DNA of 64,000 nt from Liriodendron chinense (taxonomy: Eukaryota > Streptophyta > Magnoliopsida > Magnoliales > Magnoliaceae): NCBI GenBank assembly GCA_003013855.2, contig ML058405.1, positions 3,159,976 to 3,223,975 of the forward strand, given 5' to 3'. This document shows, piece by piece, positions 58,846-64,000 of this stretch. A program made the translations under genes and the position numbers. Below the pieces are notes generated by a model. It saw nothing but the letters and a program-made list of their open reading frames with translations. It ran no database searches and was not told the origin of the DNA. Each line of letters opens with the position of its first letter. Within the stretch, counting starts at the first letter, position 1.

Positions 58846-59750
58846 TGAATTGTAACCTAAGTATCAAAATTAGTAGATCGGGTGGAAAGAGTTCGCCCCC
58901 ACATACATAGGCGTAGATGCCTGAAGTACCTTGACTGAGTCCAAGTCGGCGTAGTGGACTCCCGTAAGACTACATGGACGCAGGGCAGCTAACCACTTTG
59001 ACAGTCAAGCGAAACAAGTACTCCTGGAGTGATCCGAGAAATCATCAAACAATCAATCTCCGGGTCGGTAACCTCTTAAGACTATGACGGACGCAAAGGC
59101 TCTACTGTACCTTTCCGATGTTAGTACCGATCGAAAATGGAAGGGTTGTGATTGGGTACCCAGGTTGTAGTGCATGCAGGGACAATCGCAACGTTTTCTC
59201 CAAACTCTCGCGGTATGTGCGAGTTATCAATCTCCAAACAATCAACTGACTCAAATACAAAGGAAAACATAGATTCCAAACCACAATCTAGGAAAGAATG
59301 AATTGTAAACCAAGCATCAAAACCAGCAGATCGGGTGGAAAGAGTTCACCCGCACATACCTATGCGTGGATGCCTGAAGTACCTTGACTGATTCTAAGTC
59401 GGCGTGGTGGACTCCAGTAAGACTACATGGATGCAGGGCAGCTAACCACTTTGACAGTCAAGCGAAACAAGTACTCTTAGAGTGATCCGGGAAAGAATTG
59501 AACAAATCAATCTCAGGGTCGGTAACCTCGTAAGACTATGACAGACGCAGAAGCTCTACTGTACCTTTACGATGTTAGTACAGATCAGGAATGGAAGGGT
59601 TGCAATTGGGTACCCAGGTTGCAACGCATGCAGGGACAATTGCAACATTTTCTCCAAACTCCCCGCGGTATGTTCGAGTGATCAATTTCTAGACAATCAA
59701 CTGACGCAGATGCAAAGGCAAGCAAAGATTTTAGACCATGATCTATGAAT
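58846..59750 (+). repeat. 453-bp tandem duplication near the 3' LTR
   Basis: Two full copies, about 90% identical by eye: tgaattgtaa at 58846 and 59299, then agatcgggtggaaagagtt, CTGAAGTACCTTGACTGA and GGTACCCAGGTTG in the same order. A third copy appears to begin near 59747. Confidence 0.88.
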
Positions 59751-59810
59751 GACCGGGTCAGAAGTGGGGTGTCCACTCACTTCGGCATTCTGCTGCATGC
59801 AACCTTTGCC

Positions 59811-59823
59811 AAAGAGGGGCATC
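59811..59823 (+). other. Element D polypurine tract
   Basis: AAAGAGGGGCATC lies directly before the 3' LTR. It is the expected site for priming plus-strand DNA. Confidence 0.75.
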
Positions 59824-61208
59824 TGTAGACACCCCACCTTCGGCTACACTGTTGGTAGAGATAGCTGAATGAATGGAGGACCGTACCCCCAAATCTCATG
59901 TCCAAATTCAGCCAAACTCACCCTTGTAAGCCCCAATCCAAAGCCCAGCTCAAGCCTGAACCTAGTCAACTCACCCCTAAACATCAGCCCAAAAAACCCC
60001 CCATAAGAAAAACCAGTCAAAAAATCCTAAAAAGTCAAACTTGGTGAGTCAACCCGCTGAGTCAAATCACCGAGTCAACCCGCTGAGTCAACCCATCGAG
60101 TCAACTCACCGTGTCAACCCATCTTCCAAACCCAAGTCAACTCACCTAGTTCCAAACCACAACCTCAGAGCAGGTTCGGAACTCCGAACCTGAGGATTTT
60201 CTGCTTCAGGTTTGGAGGTCGTACGCTCCGAAGTCGAAAGCAGAACGGCCGTACGGGCGGCCCTCAGGTTGTCACCCAAACATATTTACGTAAGCTGCCA
60301 CTGCTCGCAACTATAAGTACCCTCGCCCCTTTTCATTCCGAGCACGGAGAAAGATCCACCTCCCCTCAATTCAGCCCGAGAGCTTCAAGTCCATCTCCAC
60401 CCCTCTAGCTCGTTCCTCCACCAAGGAGAGCCCGAGTGAGAAGAGCCTAGCCCTGGTCCAGCCCAGCATGACCCTGGACTAAGTCTCCCAAGCCACCCAA
60501 GTCTTAATCAAGCCACTCGAAGCAAACCCTTGCGACACCTCCGTCCATCTAGCTACTCTTTTACCAGCATCATCTCATTCGCATCTAGCATAAGTGCAAC
60601 ATTTACTTTTCTTCCAACCCGCCTGCTACACTACAAGCACTTTGATTATTCAAACACACAGCATGCATCCCGCATAAAGCACCTGTCAGTTCGAGCATAT
60701 GCTCTGGGGTTGCCTGTTAATGAAAACCTGCCCATCAGAAACTCTTACTGTTCAGACCTACATTCATGCATCATGTCATCCATGAGAATGTACGAGGATT
60801 AAATTAGACTTTCAAGCATTAGTTCGATTCTATGAATTAGAGACCATACCTCGATACGAGCAGTGTGTGGGGTGCTTAACCTCTTCCCACCCTGTAACCG
60901 TGATCCCCTACCTCGAATCTTTGGCTGCAGATCAAAAGGAGTCATTTTAGAAGAAGGAATCTTCAGATTCCCTTCTCTAACGTTTGTACGGGGTTTAGCC
61001 GACTGTAGATTCGAAGTAACTGTCTAGTGGCGACTCTGGTCTTATACAAACTCATCTAAACATACCCAGCTTAACACGACAACCGAAAAAAAGCCCTCGA
61101 GAACGAGGCAAGCCAGTGGCACAAATGGACGATTCGCGCGCACACACCCCTCTTCTTTTCCGAAGGGAAGGGAGAACGTTCGGGAGCGCGGAACGACGAG
61201 CGTCCACA
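59824..61208 (+). repeat. Element D 3' LTR
   Basis: 1385 bp, TGTAGACACC to CCACA, followed by the duplication attcc. It is visibly diverged from the 5' LTR by scattered substitutions and small indels, so the insertion is not very recent. Confidence 0.92.
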
Positions 61209-61763
61209 ATTCCCTACTCGGTATATGAGCAACTTAGACTCGGTGAATTAAAACCCACCAAAATAACTTTACAACTTGCGGATCCCTCCGTTAGAATACC
61301 GAGAGGAGTAATTGAGGATGTGTTAGTCCAAATCGATAAGTTCAACTACCCGGTAGACTTTATCATTTTAGATACACAAGCGGTTACAAATGCATACACT
61401 CAAGTTCCTGCCATTTTAGGCCGACCATTCCTAGCAACCGCTAATGCTATAATCAATTGTAAGAATGGGGTAATGAAAATATCCTTTGGAAATATGACTA
61501 TGAAGCTGAATGTGTTTCACTTATATAAACAACAAGAGGATAAGGATGAAGATGAAGATGAGATCCACATGATTAATTTCATAGATACAATTGTGGATGA
61601 TGATGAGTCACCCTCAACTAAATTTTCTAAAACTTTAGAAGTTTACTTGGCTCATTCCAAGGAAGAAATAAATTTGGATATTAATGAGGCCTTGGAAGAG
61701 CCAAAATTGGACAAATTGATTGATAAGACACTGATTGCTGAGTCGAATAATTTTGTTGTGTAG
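61209..61763 (+). pseudogene. Element A protease, second half
   Basis: Resumes directly after element D with YSVYEQLRLGELKPTKITLQ, RIPRGVIEDVLVQID, PVDFIILDTQ and ILGRPFLATANAII, the flap and C-terminal part of the aspartic protease begun at 35278-35813. An acidic extension follows (EDKDEDEDEIHMIN) and the frame ends with a TAG at 61761. A frame reading in from element D's LTR would give a false chimeric start at 61116. Confidence 0.85.
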
Positions 61764-61775
61764 GAACTTGATGGA

Positions 61776-62261
61776 TTGGTGCTTGATTTGCCTATGGAGA
61801 GGCCAATTTCTGAAAGTGTAGTGGTTAAGGACGTATTCCAACCTACACAAGTGACCGAAAAGGTCGAAGTTTCCTACACTCTAGAGGAGTGTTTGGCATA
61901 TTTTGAGGATTGGGATGATCCTATGATCCGTGACATTGTCAATGCCTTAAGGGAAACTTCCCCGGTACCCACAAAGACTACTTCAATGGAGTGTAAAACT
62001 GATTTATCAATAGTGGAGGCACTGGTAGAATCTGAAAATGTGGAGACCATAACGAATTGTGAAGAAGAATTTCAAGTCTCCACATCTCTTTGGTTTGTAC
62101 AAACCGAAAAGCACTATCTCTGGGATGATCCTTATCTGAATAATTTTTGCCCAGATAAGTTGGAAAGGAGATTTATATTTGATGAATTTCAACCTAATAA
62201 ATCTTCATTTCCTAACACATGGAGTGATAACTTTGAGAAATCTGCTGAATTTTTTCAGTAG
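61776..62261 (+). CDS. Element A C-terminal region after protease
   Basis: An open frame of 161 codons in the frame of the protease, after one TAG. It is acidic and shows no catalytic motif: EECLAYFEDWDDPMIRDIVN, LWDDPYLNN, FIFDEFQPNKSSFPNTWSDN. In complete Athila-type elements the linker between protease and reverse transcriptase lies here, and this frame could be that linker before the pol deletion. No RT motif follows. I cannot assign a function. Confidence 0.55.
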   Translation: MVLDLPMERPISESVVVKDVFQPTQVTEKVEVSYTLEECLAYFEDWDDPMIRDIVNALRETSPVPTKTTSMECKTDLSIVEALVESENVETITNCEEEFQVSTSLWFVQTEKHYLWDDPYLNNFCPDKLERRFIFDEFQPNKSSFPNTWSDNFEKSAEFFQ

Positions 62262-62369
62262 GATTTTCAATGGATGACAATGACAACAATCACTCATGTG
62301 CACTATGAAGCAAGATGGTGGATGATATTACTGAAAAATCTTTTGCTCTACCTACTAATTCTGCTAAAT

Positions 62370-62405
62370 TTCATTCCTTTAGATGATCTTATGTATCAAG
62401 ATTAA
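62370..62405 (+). pseudogene. Remnant of the integrase C-terminus in element A
   Basis: Twelve codons FIPLDDLMYQD plus stop align with the polyprotein end of element C (SIPVKDPVYRDD plus stop), and the following DNA is collinear (CCTAGTCTGAC...). This shows that the polymerase region was deleted from within a complete ancestor. Confidence 0.6.
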
Positions 62406-63503
62406 CCTCCTAGTCTGACAGAAGTAGAGAGTAGTTCATTTATTTTAATTGTTTAGCTGTTTGGAGTTACAAACTTTCATGATTGACTCTCTCATGTACT
62501 CTTGTTCTCACTCTCCTTTATTTTATCATTGCTCTCATAATTCATGCTCATTGCATATCTTTTTACATTGAGGACAATGCAAGATTTGGTTGGGAGGTGA
62601 GATTCCTCAAATCTAGCAATTTATGACATTTCAAGCAAGGTTTTTGTAGGAAATTTTCAATTTTTCTAAAATATCAAAACTCTTTTGGAAAACTTCGTTT
62701 CTATGCACTTGTTATGTCATGAGTATGAAATGATGAAAGATGAAATGATATGATTTTGAAATCTCTAAATTAACTTAAACATGATAGTTTTACATGTGAA
62801 TTCCCCTATTTTCATGATCGATAGAACATTTAAACACTTTTGAGTATAGTCCACATTACACGATTCCCATGATTTAAAGGGATTACTAGACTTATAGATT
62901 GGTAAGACTGAAGATTTGAAGTGTTTAGGAACCAAGCCAGGGTACTTTGTCCATCCTTGTCTATGGGAAAATAACGAAAGATATGGATTTCTAAAAATCC
63001 TATCTAATGTGTATGAAAAGGAAAGAAGGAAGGAAAATATGGGTATGATTGAGAATATGGTGGAAAATTCTGAAAATGGCTACCTATTACCAACCGGGGG
63101 ATGGTCTACCCGTAACCAAAGCCTAAAATGGGACATAGTGTAAAAGCCATCGGAAGGACTGTAAGACAAATTCTTATTATAGGCAATTGATTGATCTGTA
63201 CACTCTTAGATCTTTAGTTTAGTTGATTTATGAAGAAGGTAATCCTGGAAAGTCATGAGATGAATATGCACAATGTACATTAGACCATACATGTTCGCAT
63301 TCTTCTATTTGCCAATAAATCGGTGGAGATTCTATGTGAACACTTATTATGTTTGGAAAGTTTAGGACTTCAATTTCTCTTAGTTTGTTTTGAATTTTGC
63401 ACTACATGTCTTAAAGTCTATAGAAGCATAGTTTCCAAGAGAGTTGAGTTCTCAAAGAAAGGGATTATTTCACTCTTGCTTTACTCGGGACTAGCAAAAT
63501 GCT
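62406..63503 (+). other. Element A 3' non-coding region
   Basis: Collinear with the 3' regions of C (18521-19626) and B (minus strand). Such conserved non-coding DNA before the 3' LTR is usual in Athila elements. Confidence 0.75.
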
Positions 63504-63515
63504 GGTTGGGGGGTG
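63504..63515 (+). other. Element A polypurine tract
   Basis: GGTTGGGGGGTG lies directly before the 3' LTR start. Elements B (GGTTAGGGGGTG) and C (GGTTGAGGAGTG) have matching tracts. Confidence 0.75.
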
Positions 63516-64000
63516 TGTTGAGCTTCCAATTTATACATATCCTAGCCCATTACATTGCATCTTATGCATGATTTACATGTTAAAAGGTTTATTTAATGCA
63601 TGTTTTGTGGACGTAGGAATGAGAGAGGGATTACGCCAAATTGATGTTCAAAAGACCACATTTAGATGGTCCTTGATGATGATCCAAGGTGGGCTAAAGA
63701 TGGAAGAAGAAAGAAGGAGAGAAGAGAGAGAAAGAACCAAAAGAAATAGAAGCTAGACCGGTCGGCCAAACAAGCTAGACCGGTCGGGCACCCCTCTGGA
63801 CTCTTTGGACCTCTGCTAGATCAGTCTAGACCGGTCTGCCAGCCATCTCGACCGGTCAAGACCGGTCGGCCAACAGGTAACCAATGTAATTTGCTGAAAT
63901 TCAGTTACTTCTTCTGCAAGCTCCAATTTTTTAGGCGCAAGTGCGTAAGTATTGCGCAAGTCTGGAAGATTTTGAGGCAGTAAGGCCTCTTGACTATAAA
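63516..64000 (+). repeat. Element A 3' LTR, first 485 bp
   Basis: Starts TGTTGAGCTTCC and follows the 5' LTR closely. It ends at the window edge inside the TATA box (ACTATAAA). GACCGGTC motifs lie at 63755-63870. Confidence 0.9.
63755..63870. promoter_or_regulatory. GACCGGTC-type motif cluster in element A 3' LTR
   Basis: AGACCGGTCGG occurs twice, then AGACCGGTCTG, CGACCGGTCAAGACCGGTCG, all 120-240 bp upstream of the TATA box at the window edge. Confidence 0.6.

Larger units (their letters stand above)
35814..61208 (+). mobile_element. Element D: 25 kb Ogre/Tat-type Ty3/gypsy element
   Basis: Flanked by a perfect 5-bp duplication attcc (35809-35813 and 61209-61213). LTRs of 1312 and 1385 bp start TGTAGACACC and end CCACA. 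Next come a tRNA-Arg-type primer-binding site, then gag, protease, RT, RNase H, a second RNase H and integrase in that order (37391-47360), and 12.5 kb of extra sequence before the purine tract AAAGAGGGGCATC at 59811-59823. Large size, tRNA-Arg priming and dual RNase H are features of the Tat/Ogre lineage. All frames are broken. One solo LTR is inserted in gag. Confidence 0.92.
32109..64000 (+). mobile_element. Element A: Athila-like element, split by element D
   Basis: 5' LTR 32109-33604, primer-binding site 33611, degenerate gag, protease interrupted at 35813 by the 25.4 kb element D and resuming at 61209 after the duplication attcc. Then come an acidic C-terminal region, a non-coding 3' region, a purine tract at 63504-63515 and the first 485 bp of the 3' LTR from 63516. 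Reverse transcriptase and integrase are absent. Without D its internal region is about 4.5 kb. It is inserted in the LTR of element C. Confidence 0.88.

Noticed and set aside
61116..61220. Protease frame start at 61116 in element A
   Set aside because: This start lies in the LTR of element D. The true upstream part of the protease is at 35278-35813.

Overview
The window is plant nuclear DNA. It has no bacterial-style gene packing, and it holds one spliced angiosperm-type bHLH gene and a dense pile of LTR retrotransposons whose primer-binding sites match plant tRNA-Asp and tRNA-Arg. Frequent GGGCCCACC-type intergenic words and MITEs recall magnoliid-like genomes, but that placement is only a guess.

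Positions 1-18,340 are intergenic DNA carrying one plausible host gene. An Athila-like LTR fragment (1-1212, minus) abuts a ~2 kb LTR-like repeat (1213-3219, minus). A second copy of that repeat lies at 9715-11546. The gene is a class Ib bHLH transcription factor of the ORG2/ORG3 (bHLH38/39/100/101) type on the minus strand, with exons at 7877-7554 and 7089-6730 and an uncertain last exon. A 381 bp foldback MITE sits directly upstream of its TATA box. Two copies of another MITE (5655-6188 and 15444-15993) lie in opposite orientation beside TA microsatellites, and an hAT-like MITE lies at 14047-14259.

Positions 18,361-64,000 are one nested retrotransposon cluster that can be read from target-site duplications (TSDs). 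Element C is the 3' end of an Athila-like element (plus, 18361-19730, continuing at 31560-32108). Its LTR is split by element B (minus, 19731-31554, TSD gcttt) and then cut by element A (plus, from 32109, running off the window). B carries two solo LTRs: 22007-25616 (TSD ctcat) and 28077-29601 (TSD attgc). A is split inside its protease by element D (plus, 35814-61208, TSD attcc), which carries a third solo LTR (38241-39787, TSD acagt). A and B encode only Gag and protease and appear to share the same pol deletion, so they look like one non-autonomous lineage.

Element D is a 25 kb Ogre/Tat-type Ty3/gypsy element. It has degenerate gag, protease, reverse transcriptase, RNase H, a second archaeal-type RNase H and integrase. 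About 12.5 kb then separate integrase from the 3' LTR. This space holds four 28-nt hairpin-forming repeats whose stems covary, two decayed antisense intron-containing genes of the plant-mobile-domain type, and several tandem-repeat arrays. No coding element here is intact. The most notable signals are the covarying hairpin array, the antisense PMD genes, and palindromic GACCGGTC clusters placed upstream of the TATA box in two unrelated LTR families. I saw no rRNA, tRNA or CRISPR array.
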